From: Paucilactobacillus suebicus DSM 5007 = KCTC 3549
Lineage (GTDB): Bacteria; Bacillota; Bacilli; Lactobacillales; Lactobacillaceae
Length of the DNA stretch: 64,000 nt
NCBI RefSeq assembly: GCF_001434475.1
Contig: NZ_AZGF01000002.1
Coordinates: 62,001 to 126,000, forward strand
Direction of reading: 5' to 3'
The translations under genes and the position numbers were made by a program. This document shows, piece by piece, positions 7,839 to 15,615 of this stretch. The notes beneath the pieces were generated by a model, which saw only the letters and a list, made by a program, of their open reading frames with translations, searched no databases and had not been told where the DNA came from. Within the stretch, counting starts at the first letter, position 1. Every line of letters starts with the position of its first letter.

Positions 7839-9420
7839 AACCTATCCCCCTGAAAGCTTCCTCAAGACGATTTTGCGATTTTTTTTCATCAGTCAAGACT
7901 TCTTTCATTTCTGATTGAATACGTGACATTTCTTTTTCATAGTTTATATCTAAATCATGGTCAATAAATTCTATATATTTACTAGGTGCAAGAGAATAGT
8001 TGGCTTCTTTAATTTTATCTATAGTCACTGACTTGCATAATTCCGGAATATCTTCATAGTCGCTACCTTTTTGCCAAGATTGATATATCAACTTAACTTT
8101 TGCTATTTGTTCATCAGTCAAGATTGTTTTTTTCTTATTTGTTCCTTTTTCAACCTTGTATTGTTGTACATGATCATTCCATTGACGTAAATCCATAAAA
8201 AGAACTTCATTTTGATGATTTCGAATTAAATGACCGTGTAATTCATGATCGGATTTATTATTGTTCAAAATCCACAAAGTCACTGAAATATCTGTTGTAT
8301 AAAACATATTCCGTGGCAAAACGATAATAGCTTCAACTTTATCATTTTCAATTAATTTTTGCCGAATTTCTCTCTCAATTCCATCTGCATTTAATGCGCC
8401 ATTGGCAAGTAAAAAACCTGCAACACCATTAGTCACATCAAGTTTAGAAAGTATATGCAAAATCCACGCATAGTTCGCATTTGATTTGGGGGGTACTGCA
8501 TACCCTTGCCAACGTGGGTCGTCTAACAGTTCATTTTCTCCACGCCAATCCTTAAGGTTAAACGGAGGATTAGCCATGATATAATCTACCTTCATATCTT
8601 TATGTTGATCATCTGTAAAACTTGAACTTTCTCCTAGTCCTTGTTTGCCCAAATCATAGGAAATTTCTCGAATCGCCAGGTTCATTTTTGCTAACCTTCT
8701 TGTATCAGGATTCTTCTCCTGACCTATTATTGAAACTGCCGATTTGTTACCATTATGACGTTCAATAAACTTCATTGATTGAACGAACATTCCACCCGAT
8801 CCACAAGCAGGATCATAAACCTTTCCACTATATGGTTCAATCAACTCTGCAATCAGTTTAACAACTGAAGAAGGCGTATAGAACTCACCTTCTTCTTTAG
8901 TTGCAGAAAGAGCAAAACTTTGTAAGAAATACTCATAAACTCGACCTATTAAGTCATCCTCTTTAAATCTTTCAGATGAAATCTTATTAATTTCATCAAT
9001 GAGATGTTTGATGGTGCTAACAGCTAGGTTAAAGCCAACATAAAAATTGGATGGCAGCGCTCCCTGTAACGATTCATTTTCCTTTTCGATATCGGACATA
9101 GCTGTATCAATTATGACGGCAATATCGTTTTTGTTGGCATTTTTCACTAAGTATGACCAACGTGTATGCTCTTCTAGATAAAATACATTATCAGCAAGAT
9201 AAAACGATTTTTCATCTAAAAACTCTGGAACATCTCCGTACTCTTTTCTAATTTTTTCACGTTGGACCTCAAATTTTTCTGAAGCAAACTTAATAAATAT
9301 TAGACCAATTATTGCATCTCTCTTATCGTCTGTTTTACCAGATGAGCGCAGAATATTACGAATATTAAATAAAATTGTTTCTAGTGTCTGTTCTTTAGGT
9401 GTCGTAGCTTTTTTTGCCAT
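7828..9420 (-). CDS. hsdM: Type I restriction-modification DNA methyltransferase subunit
   Basis: N6-adenine methyltransferase that protects host DNA at the sites chosen by HsdS. The 530-residue protein has an N-terminal helical HsdM_N domain, the AdoMet-binding motif DPACGSGGMF (203-212) and the catalytic NPPF (284-287). The ATG at 9420 follows AGGGAGAG. The gene begins 21 bp after the AlbA_2 gene and overlaps hsdS, so the order of transcription is albA2-hsdM-hsdS-hsdR. Confidence 0.96.
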   Translation of the reverse strand: MAKKATTPKEQTLETILFNIRNILRSSGKTDDKRDAIIGLIFIKFASEKFEVQREKIRKEYGDVPEFLDEKSFYLADNVFYLEEHTRWSYLVKNANKNDIAVIIDTAMSDIEKENESLQGALPSNFYVGFNLAVSTIKHLIDEINKISSERFKEDDLIGRVYEYFLQSFALSATKEEGEFYTPSSVVKLIAELIEPYSGKVYDPACGSGGMFVQSMKFIERHNGNKSAVSIIGQEKNPDTRRLAKMNLAIREISYDLGKQGLGESSSFTDDQHKDMKVDYIMANPPFNLKDWRGENELLDDPRWQGYAVPPKSNANYAWILHILSKLDVTNGVAGFLLANGALNADGIEREIRQKLIENDKVEAIIVLPRNMFYTTDISVTLWILNNNKSDHELHGHLIRNHQNEVLFMDLRQWNDHVQQYKVEKGTNKKKTILTDEQIAKVKLIYQSWQKGSDYEDIPELCKSVTIDKIKEANYSLAPSKYIEFIDHDLDINYEKEMSRIQSEMKEVLTDEKKSQNRLEEAFRGIGYEI

Positions 9421-9441
9421 ATATTTAACTCTCCCTGTATT

Positions 9442-10644
9442 TTAGTGTCTGATACTGTCTAAACGGCTGGAAATTACTTTTGCTAAATTTATCTGTAATA
9501 ATGATGAACGTCCATATTTTGGATTTTGTTGTGTTAACACTTGAATTTCTTCCTCTGTAGGTTCAAGTTTCGCTCCAAAATCGTATTCTAAATCCTCAAT
9601 CGTTGTTCGACTTTCATAATGACTCTCTACGTAATTACGCTCCTCATCATTTTCGTAAACCACCACGTTTTCTAATACTTTGGAGGCTGAATAGTAATAA
9701 TCTCGATAAAAATCCCCATTCATGCTCTGATTCCACGCATCCACCAGTAGATGCCAAAACTTCCAATCTAATGAATCTTTGAGAAAATAGTTGTAGGCAG
9801 TATCGCTATTATTAAAAACTAATTTTGAAAAATGTGGTGATAATGTCATTCCCCTATCTCGATCAAAATCAAAAAGTGGCCTAACCTCAAAAATTAAATG
9901 ATCGCCATACATGAATTTTACAAATCGATATCGACCTATTCTCCATTCGCTAGGAAAATCACTTGTATTTACAAGCCAACCGTAATAATCACCATCATGA
10001 ACTTTTCTTTCTTCGTCAGGATCTTCAACGATCAAAATATAAAAATTAGGATCAAAATTATATAATAATTTCTGCTCCGAATCTAGGTATGTCCAATCTT
10101 TCGTTTGAGAAATCAAATAAAGATATCGCTGATAAATTGTGGTGTTTAAATGTAGTCTTTTTTTATACAGACGTTCTACCACAAAATCGGGAGCCGATTC
10201 AGAAATTGGTGTATTCGTATCACTTATTCTAGTAAAAATTTGTCCAGGATTGATTGTCTTTTTACCCCTAGAATATTTGTTAATTAAATAAACGGGAACA
10301 CTGTTCGTATTATATACAGTCAAGACGTCAATTTCTTTTTCCTCAACTGTTAAGGTTTCAACATTTATTTTAGGTGGCTTATTCGAGAAGTTTTGATGAC
10401 TCAAAAAATCCGTTAACTGTTGTTTATTTTTCCTATTATCATCGTCAGAAATGCCAACTATTTCGAATGTCTCATCTTCTATACCAAAGATAAGATAACA
10501 ATCCTGATTGTGAACTGTATTTACAAACGATAATATATCCCTCATAAGTTCAGAGTTGTTATCATGCCATTCTCGCTTATAGTCTAATCTCTCATTCTCA
10601 CTAGTATGGTTATTTATCAGATCAAGTAACTGTTCCTCTTTCAA
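9442..10644 (-). CDS. AlbA_2 (schlafen-type) domain protein in the restriction operon
   Basis: The N-terminal ~130 residues match the AlbA_2/divergent AAA-4 pattern: E(R)LDYKREW near residue 17, a segment ending VNTVHNQDCYLIFGI and then FEIVGIS. The remaining ~270 residues are not recognised and are rich in aromatic and acidic residues. The family is associated with nucleic-acid binding and often sits beside type I restriction genes. Its role here is unproven. The only start in a suitable position is TTG at 10644 with a weak AAGTGAG site. The 21-bp gap to hsdM implies co-transcription, so an accessory defence or regulatory role is plausible. Confidence 0.75.
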   Translation of the reverse strand: MKEEQLLDLINNHTSENERLDYKREWHDNNSELMRDILSFVNTVHNQDCYLIFGIEDETFEIVGISDDDNRKNKQQLTDFLSHQNFSNKPPKINVETLTVEEKEIDVLTVYNTNSVPVYLINKYSRGKKTINPGQIFTRISDTNTPISESAPDFVVERLYKKRLHLNTTIYQRYLYLISQTKDWTYLDSEQKLLYNFDPNFYILIVEDPDEERKVHDGDYYGWLVNTSDFPSEWRIGRYRFVKFMYGDHLIFEVRPLFDFDRDRGMTLSPHFSKLVFNNSDTAYNYFLKDSLDWKFWHLLVDAWNQSMNGDFYRDYYYSASKVLENVVVYENDEERNYVESHYESRTTIEDLEYDFGAKLEPTEEEIQVLTQQNPKYGRSSLLQINLAKVISSRLDSIRH

Positions 10645-10751
10645 AAACTCACTTCTTTCTTAAAGAGATACTCCATTAAAAACCACTTGCAAAACTTTTA
10701 ACCATCATTATCACAACTTTTATTTCCAAAGTTTTTCCTAATCCAATTCAT

Positions 10752-10798
10752 TGCCAAAGAAGTGCTTATCTCCAAGTGAGATAAGTGCTTTTTTGGCA
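10752..10798 (+). terminator. Long inverted repeat, likely terminator
   Basis: AGTGCTTATCTC (10761-10772) pairs with GAGATAAGTGCT (10778-10789) around a 5-nt loop, followed by six T, with further complementarity (TGCCAAA/TTTGGCA) outside. Two base pairs are G-U on the plus-strand RNA but A/C mismatches on the minus strand, so it fits plus-strand transcription better, although the flanking genes are both minus-strand. The spacer 10645-10851 otherwise shows nothing. Confidence 0.5.
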
Positions 10799-10851
10799 TT
10801 AATCTTAGTTCATTTTACCTATTTTCATCACAATCAAAGTCTGGTATAACG

Positions 10852-11469
10852 TCATTTTTCATTATTAATTCTTTTCTGATAATAGGACCTCGGATCATTA
10901 TATCTTTCCATTAAAACAATATCTTTTTTTGTCGCATCCTCATCGTCACCAAGTATCGAATAAAGTTCACGATCACGAATATCTTTTCTTAATAATTCGT
11001 CATTCAATTCAAATTTTTCGTTAAATAATGCCTCTAGCATTATCTCAAATTTTTTTCTTAAAAATATCTTTTCTACCTTACCTTCAGAAACAGAATAAGA
11101 ATCTTCATCGATAAAAGTATCCTTATCATCATATAGTTGCATTTGTTTATATCGCTCATCTTCTGCATTCCCTTGATAATCATTAAGTTTTTGATCAGAT
11201 ATACTTCCTGCAGCATGAAGTTGTTCATTTCCTGATTTACTATTTTTCCGAAAATAATCAAACATATCATCTCTGACAAAAGAAACGACATCATCTATAT
11301 AATACATTTTCTTTCGATTACCTGAACTAGTCTTTACAGGATTTATATTTTTATTTCTAAGGGTGCGTACTACTTGTTTATAAACAGCTGTTTTCTCCAC
11401 CCACAGTTCTCCCCACACTTCAAGAGCAACATTTACAATATCATTTCTTGAATACAATTTTTTTCCCAT
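10852..11469 (-). CDS. Putative winged-helix/MerR-like DNA-binding protein, unknown role
   Basis: 205 residues. The N-terminal ~75 residues (LYSRNDIVNVALEV... to YYIDDVVSFV) look like a helix-turn-helix of the MerR/excisionase type, with a basic segment before the wing. The rest is acidic and helical. I chose the ATG at 11469 because AGAGGTGG precedes it at correct spacing. A TTG further upstream (11532) would lie at the predicted transcription start. It is divergent from the plus-strand module, with a promoter at 11541-11569, so it may control the element or the restriction operon. Function is inferred only. Confidence 0.6.
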   Translation of the reverse strand: MGKKLYSRNDIVNVALEVWGELWVEKTAVYKQVVRTLRNKNINPVKTSSGNRKKMYYIDDVVSFVRDDMFDYFRKNSKSGNEQLHAAGSISDQKLNDYQGNAEDERYKQMQLYDDKDTFIDEDSYSVSEGKVEKIFLRKKFEIMLEALFNEKFELNDELLRKDIRDRELYSILGDDEDATKKDIVLMERYNDPRSYYQKRINNEK

Positions 11470-11540
11470 AATTCCACCTCTGTCCACTAAATCGCACAAA
11501 TTGTCTAATTCACGTTCATAAATAAGTTCCAATTATCACT

Positions 11541-11569
11541 ATTATATCAGTAATTTTAAAAAATGTCGT
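11541..11569 (-). promoter_or_regulatory. Candidate promoter of the HTH gene
   Basis: Minus-strand ACGACA (11564-11569), a 17-bp spacer and a perfect TATAAT (11541-11546). The nearby TGTC repeats at about 11564-11592 could be operator half-sites shared with the divergent gene. Confidence 0.5.
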
Positions 11570-11645
11570 TTTTTATATGTCAATAGAATGTCCAATAAAA
11601 AAAGAAGATAATGTATTTGCAAATAAGGAAAGGAATTGATGAAAT

Positions 11646-11903
11646 ATGAAACACACATGTAAGAGTTTACTAACAGAAATTTTATCTAATTATACTCCGG
11701 CTATCTATTTATATAGTACTAATCAAAAAGATTTAAGCAACGTATCATTACAGCTTCAAGAATTATGGTTTTCAAATGTTTCCCCATCTCTTCTCACGAT
11801 TCAGCGATCGGATATTGATAGGAGAGATGCTGATTTATTAGGAATTTGTGCAAATTTACTCTATCTTCAATATAAGCTTAAAACAGAATTTTCAAAACTG
11901 TAG
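11646..11903 (+). CDS. Small hypothetical protein of the mobile element (85 aa)
   Basis: Not recognised. A soluble 85-residue product with two cysteines, no signal peptide and no membrane segment. The ATG follows an AAAGGA site. It is the first gene of the rightward element module, divergent from the HTH regulator and upstream of the DUF961-like gene, a position often taken by small regulators or accessory proteins in related elements. Confidence 0.55.
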   Translation: MKHTCKSLLTEILSNYTPAIYLYSTNQKDLSNVSLQLQELWFSNVSPSLLTIQRSDIDRRDADLLGICANLLYLQYKLKTEFSKL

Positions 11904-12006
11904 ATTTTTGACCAAGATCGTTATGTCATTAAACTATCGATCCTCACTTTGAGGTTCTCGTCCCATTTGGTTAGATGCTAATACTTTTAGCATCAGAAAG
12001 GATCTG
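11904..12006 (+). promoter_or_regulatory. Leader with two hairpins ahead of the DUF961-like gene
   Basis: Contains CCTCA/TGAGG (11942-11954) and GATGCTAA (11974-11981) / TTAGCATC (11987-11994), the latter ending just before the AGAAAGGA ribosome-binding site of the next gene. Possibly translational control or RNA processing. Confidence 0.35.
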
Positions 12007-12357
12007 GTGTTGCTCATGGCAAAACCTAACTGGACTCCGCGTTTGGAAGACGTGCTGGGTCACAAAACACAAGAAACAACAAAAGTCAGTCCTCGGACTG
12101 GCAATAAGTACAAAACTGACGTCATCCCCGTTTTAAATGTTCTTTCGACAGGACTCGTTGAAGACATGGGCGATGGGAAATATCGTTATTCCATTGTTGA
12201 TCGACAACAAAATTTGGAATACGCAATCAAAGTACCAACTAAAATTGATGTTAAATTCGGTACCGCATTAAGCTTTACAAATGTTTGCGGCGGAACGACA
12301 AATTTTGGTGGTTGGTATTCTGCTGATTCAGTATCCATTATTCAACGCAATGCGTAA
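12007..12357 (+). CDS. DUF961-like conjugative element protein
   Basis: About 116 residues, compact beta-rich, no signal peptide. Size, position and the GKYRYSIVDR...YAIKVP...FTNV pattern resemble the DUF961 proteins (Tn916 Orf22/Orf23 type) found directly upstream of the coupling protein in ICEs and IMEs. Their biochemical role is unknown. The start is uncertain: GTG at 12007 lies 6 nt after AGAAAGGA, while the ATG at 12016 is 9 nt further on. The end overlaps the start of the coupling ATPase gene by 8 bp. Confidence 0.65.
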   Translation: MLLMAKPNWTPRLEDVLGHKTQETTKVSPRTGNKYKTDVIPVLNVLSTGLVEDMGDGKYRYSIVDRQQNLEYAIKVPTKIDVKFGTALSFTNVCGGTTNFGGWYSADSVSIIQRNA

Positions 12358-13693
12358 GTATCGCCGTGTTAAGCGCTCCAAAGATAACAGTCATCAAAAC
12401 TATCAACTCTTCTTGATAGCTTTCGGGCTGTTTTCTTTATTAACAGGTTTCAGCTTTTTCATCTTTACTAGTTGTCAAAATTCACGTTTCTTCACCTCAT
12501 TAAGTGAATTATTTCGAAATATAACTGTTTTACTCGTGATTATATCGCTGGTACTACTTGTCATATCCGTCATCACATTCTTTCACCGCGAATTGGTTAC
12601 TACACTTGAGATACCGTCGATGAGTAGTAAAGCTGAAAATTTATCAAGAAAAATCAAACAACTTTTCAATGATAAACAACTTGACGATGTCTTATGTCTT
12701 TGTAACTCAACTCGATATGGAATTGAATTTCCTCTTCTATATGTTTGGGTATCTGACGATTGTAATTATGGCTACATTGCTATTGAGAATATCGCCACAT
12801 ATGATCGCATGGATCAAGATAAGTATGAACAAAAAGTCTCGGGAATTCTAGGCGGAAAATATAAGCGCTTTGCGGTAATCTCGTCAGAATTGACTAGTAA
12901 CGACAGCTATATGCTGTTTCATTTTGAAGATACATTAACTTACTACAAACTGATAATTAATGAAAAAGAAGATACATTATCTGGCTACGTTAGTAAAGAT
13001 CCACATGCTATTTTGTTATCAAAAGACTTAGTCTGGCATGCAGAGATGACACCACATCTGAGTGTTATTGCTAGGACTCGGGCCGGAAAGTCAGTTCTGT
13101 GTGGTCGGTATATGGCAAGATTAATGCAATTGCAGGGCTGGATTGTTGAATACAATTCTGCTAAATTTGATCGCTATGTCAAAGAGTTCGACGGTAAAAG
13201 TGATCCACTTGAAATCGTTGAGCGTGCCGAGTATTGGTGTGAAGTTATGTTAGAACGCTTAAATAAGATCAATGATGCGGGGCAAGAAAAATATCTTGAC
13301 CTTCCAGATCTTGTCGATATCGGATTATTCTTTGATGAAATCGGTAATTTAAACGCTGCGTTAGAACTCGATAAGTCACTCAAAAAACGGTGGGAAGTTG
13401 CGATCAATAGGTTAACCGCAACCGGTGGAGCAGCTGGTTTGCATCTCGTTGCTATCTCTCAGTTTGCAACTAAAGAAGCGTTTCTGCCCAGTTTAGCTCG
13501 CGTAAACTGTTCTGACGCTGTCATAATGCTTGCTGGGGCTGCTGATTCCGCCGATGAAAGAAGATTCCTGATGGCTGGTTTTGCTGATTTACCCCAGCGT
13601 AATTATAAGGTTGGGCAAGGTGTGGCAAGAATAATTACTAGTGGTAAAAAATGGGAAACCCCACACTTCTTCGAAGCTCCTTGGTTTATCTAG
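12350..13693 (+). CDS. FtsK/SpoIIIE-type coupling ATPase (TcpA-like)
   Basis: Probable coupling protein that delivers relaxase-bound DNA to a conjugation channel. Two membrane segments lie near the N-terminus (about residues 19-43 and 58-80), followed by a cytoplasmic ATPase domain with a Walker A-like ARTRAGKS and a Walker B ending LFFDE. The 447-residue form starts at the ATG 12350, overlapping the DUF961 stop. It lacks its own ribosome-binding site, so translational coupling is likely. The length fits Tn916 Orf21-type proteins. In an element with no channel genes it would dock on a helper system. Confidence 0.82.
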   Translation: MRKYRRVKRSKDNSHQNYQLFLIAFGLFSLLTGFSFFIFTSCQNSRFFTSLSELFRNITVLLVIISLVLLVISVITFFHRELVTTLEIPSMSSKAENLSRKIKQLFNDKQLDDVLCLCNSTRYGIEFPLLYVWVSDDCNYGYIAIENIATYDRMDQDKYEQKVSGILGGKYKRFAVISSELTSNDSYMLFHFEDTLTYYKLIINEKEDTLSGYVSKDPHAILLSKDLVWHAEMTPHLSVIARTRAGKSVLCGRYMARLMQLQGWIVEYNSAKFDRYVKEFDGKSDPLEIVERAEYWCEVMLERLNKINDAGQEKYLDLPDLVDIGLFFDEIGNLNAALELDKSLKKRWEVAINRLTATGGAAGLHLVAISQFATKEAFLPSLARVNCSDAVIMLAGAADSADERRFLMAGFADLPQRNYKVGQGVARIITSGKKWETPHFFEAPWFI

Positions 13694-13714
13694 ATTAAAA
13701 AATAATATCTTAAA

Positions 13715-13744
13715 AAGCATGGCAACGCGCGCGTTGCCATGCTT
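13715..13744. repeat. Perfect 30-bp palindrome upstream of rep (origin candidate)
   Basis: Two perfect 15-bp arms meet without a loop at 13729/13730 (centre GCGCGC, arms running out to AAGCATGGCAAC). It lies 22 bp after the coupling ATPase stop codon, has no T-run expected of a terminator, and belongs to the non-coding spacer before rep, where Tn916-like elements carry their transfer origin. Confidence 0.55.
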
Positions 13745-13784
13745 ACATAAAATTTTAAATTTAACTCTAACTATTCTACGCGCA

Positions 13785-13813
13785 TACGGCACAGGGCTTG
13801 TCGATGTGCCGTA
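13785..13813. other. Hairpin with 13-nt loop, candidate nick site (dso/oriT)
   Basis: TACGGCAC (13785-13792) and GTGCCGTA (13806-13813) form a perfect 8-bp stem exposing a 13-nt loop (AGGGCTTGTCGAT). Rolling-circle initiators and HUH relaxases usually nick in such a loop. It is about 100 bp upstream of the rep start. The rest of 13694-13910 is AT-rich with no other structure I can support. Confidence 0.5.
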
Positions 13814-13910
13814 ATAATTCCAATTGCTGAAAAAACAGCAATATAAATAAGAGATTTTAGTAGGTCAAACTAAGAATAGTTAGAAGAAAAGAAAGGTAAG
13901 GTTATTTTAA

Positions 13911-15245
13911 ATGGCGAAAGATAGTACATTAACCTGCGTTATGATTGCACAACAATTACAACCCGAGTTTTGGCATGGCTGGGATGAACAACCAATTATT
14001 CAAGCGCAGAATGGCGATGCTCGAGATTTATTAGATAATGTCGTACAACGGTTAGATAAAAGCAACGTTAAGGTTTCAGAAGCATACGGTATTATTCACA
14101 ACAAATATACAGAAACAATTTGGAATGCAGAAAAGCAACAAAATAGTATTCGTCAAAAAGAAGATCATGTTCATTTCTTATTAAAATTTGATAAGGGCAA
14201 CACAATCAACAATTTGGCGATGACAATCGGTGTCGAACCGCAATACCTTGAAAAAGCTAAATCAGGCAGATACGGTTATGACAATCTACTTGCCTATCTC
14301 GTCCATGCAAAAGATAAAGATAAGTTTCAGTACAATCCAAAAGATGTGACGACAGCTGTTGGTGAAGATTACTTAAGTGTTTATAATCGGCGCCGTGAAA
14401 CTTGGCTACGCGGACGAGCCACCAAAGAAGCACAAAACTCAATGCAGAGTGTTGATTATCTTATCGCCCAAGTATTACAGGGTAAATTAACAAAAAGTCA
14501 AATTATGAGCGATGAAGATTTATATATGGTTTACGGTCTTAACAGCTCTAAGATAAATGGTGCTTTTACAGTCATTGGTGAGCGCAAAAGTATTACCGCT
14601 CAACGCGATATTGAAGCGAGTAAATTCAAAAAAAAAATTATTTTTATTTCTGGTACTGCTGGAGTTGGTAAAACAAAATTTGGTAAATTACTTGTACGCC
14701 AAATCCAAAAAGCTGTGCAAAAAGAACATAACTGTTACTGGGAATGTTGTGTTACTGCTTCAACTAATCCTTTTGATGAATATAGCGGACAAGAAATTCT
14801 TTTTCTTGACAATGTCCGTGGTGAAACATTAGGCTTTCTTGACTGGCTTAAACTCTTAGATCCACATAATATTAGCCCTATTTCAGCTAGATACCATAAC
14901 AAATTTGGTGTTGCTAAAGTAATTATTATTACCAGTCCAGTTCCACCCTATCAATTTTTTAATCACCCAAAATTTAACAGTATGGAAGATTTAGGACAGT
15001 TTTATCGTCGAATTGATTTTTGGATTAGTTTTTCAAATAACAAATTATTAGTATGTAATCCAATCCGAGACTTTTGGCATCACAATAGCAAATATCATTA
15101 TCTGCATAACTCATCTTATCGTTTCTCGAAAAATGGCTTATATAAAAAGACAAATGCAATTCAACGAATTCTAAAATTAATTAACAACAATATGAAATGG
15201 AAAAAGAAAAAGGAACAAATCACAACCGCCGGCAAGCTTAAGTGA
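13911..15245 (+). CDS. Rep/relaxase with HUH endonuclease and SF3 helicase domains
   Basis: 444 residues. The N-terminal part carries HVHFLLKF with the metal-binding H86-x-H88 and a candidate nicking tyrosine in LLAYLVH (Y129), as in Rep_2/pMV158-type initiators. The C-terminal part has Walker A GTAGVGKTK (248-256), Walker B ILFLD (296-300) and a later IITSPVPP that fits SF3 motif C. The HUH plus SF3 order matches small rolling-circle Reps and CRESS-DNA virus Reps. It probably initiates rolling-circle replication of the excised circle and may serve as relaxase. The ATG follows AAAGGTAAGG. Cargo and core lie on opposite strands. Confidence 0.82.
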   Translation: MAKDSTLTCVMIAQQLQPEFWHGWDEQPIIQAQNGDARDLLDNVVQRLDKSNVKVSEAYGIIHNKYTETIWNAEKQQNSIRQKEDHVHFLLKFDKGNTINNLAMTIGVEPQYLEKAKSGRYGYDNLLAYLVHAKDKDKFQYNPKDVTTAVGEDYLSVYNRRRETWLRGRATKEAQNSMQSVDYLIAQVLQGKLTKSQIMSDEDLYMVYGLNSSKINGAFTVIGERKSITAQRDIEASKFKKKIIFISGTAGVGKTKFGKLLVRQIQKAVQKEHNCYWECCVTASTNPFDEYSGQEILFLDNVRGETLGFLDWLKLLDPHNISPISARYHNKFGVAKVIIITSPVPPYQFFNHPKFNSMEDLGQFYRRIDFWISFSNNKLLVCNPIRDFWHHNSKYHYLHNSSYRFSKNGLYKKTNAIQRILKLINNNMKWKKKKEQITTAGKLK

Positions 15246-15262
15246 TTAGTCCCCTAATTGGT

Positions 15263-15281
15263 TTGCAAGTTTTACTTGCAA
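15263..15281 (+). other. Short hairpin between rep and xis
   Basis: TTGCAAGT (15263-15270) / ACTTGCAA (15274-15281), loop TTT, extendable by GG/CC with a one-base bulge. No T-run follows, so it is not an obvious terminator. It lies just before the ATCATGGAGG site of the excisionase gene. Confidence 0.4.
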
Positions 15282-15309
15282 CCTCATTATATCATGGAGG
15301 TAATTAAAC

Positions 15310-15573
15310 ATGTTGCTACAAAATACTGATAATCAACAAAATCTAACTGAACAAGAACTTGTTAAAAACATCTTAGATGAAGTGAAAAGTACACTCACTC
15401 AGCTAACCATTAATAATCGTTATATGAATAAACAAGAAACATGCGATTACTTAAAAATTTCTAATAACACTTTAGACAAATGGATCGGATATGGCTTGCC
15501 CTTCATTTTAGTTGGGAGCACACGTCGTTTTGATCGTGTTGCTATTGATAAATGGCTAAATTCGCGAGTATAA
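15310..15573 (+). CDS. xis: Excisionase-type helix-turn-helix protein
   Basis: 87 residues. The C-terminal ~50 (YMNKQETCDYLKISNNTLDKWI... to FDRVAIDKWL) are a MerR-like HTH_17 domain as in excisionases. It probably bends DNA at the attachment site and steers the integrase toward excision. The ATG follows GGAGG. It is 42 bp upstream of int, with a hairpin in between that overlaps the int ribosome-binding site. A general DNA-binding regulator is the alternative. Confidence 0.8.
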   Translation: MLLQNTDNQQNLTEQELVKNILDEVKSTLTQLTINNRYMNKQETCDYLKISNNTLDKWIGYGLPFILVGSTRRFDRVAIDKWLNSRV

Positions 15574-15580
15574 TATCGTT

Positions 15581-15611
15581 ACTCCTTTGACTCGCAAACA
15601 AAGGAGTTTTT
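15581..15611 (+). promoter_or_regulatory. Hairpin covering the integrase ribosome-binding site
   Basis: ACTCCTTTG (15581-15589) pairs perfectly with CAAAGGAGT (15599-15607), loop of 9, followed directly by five T. The right arm contains the AAAGGAG that serves the GTG start at 15616. It can act both as a xis-int terminator and as a translational lock on int. Confidence 0.65.
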
Positions 15612-15615
15612 AACT

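Noticed and set aside
13715-13744. 30-bp palindrome as terminator of the coupling ATPase gene
   Set aside because: No T-run on either side and an uninterrupted palindrome with no loop. An origin-type role is more likely, though a weak terminator effect is not excluded.
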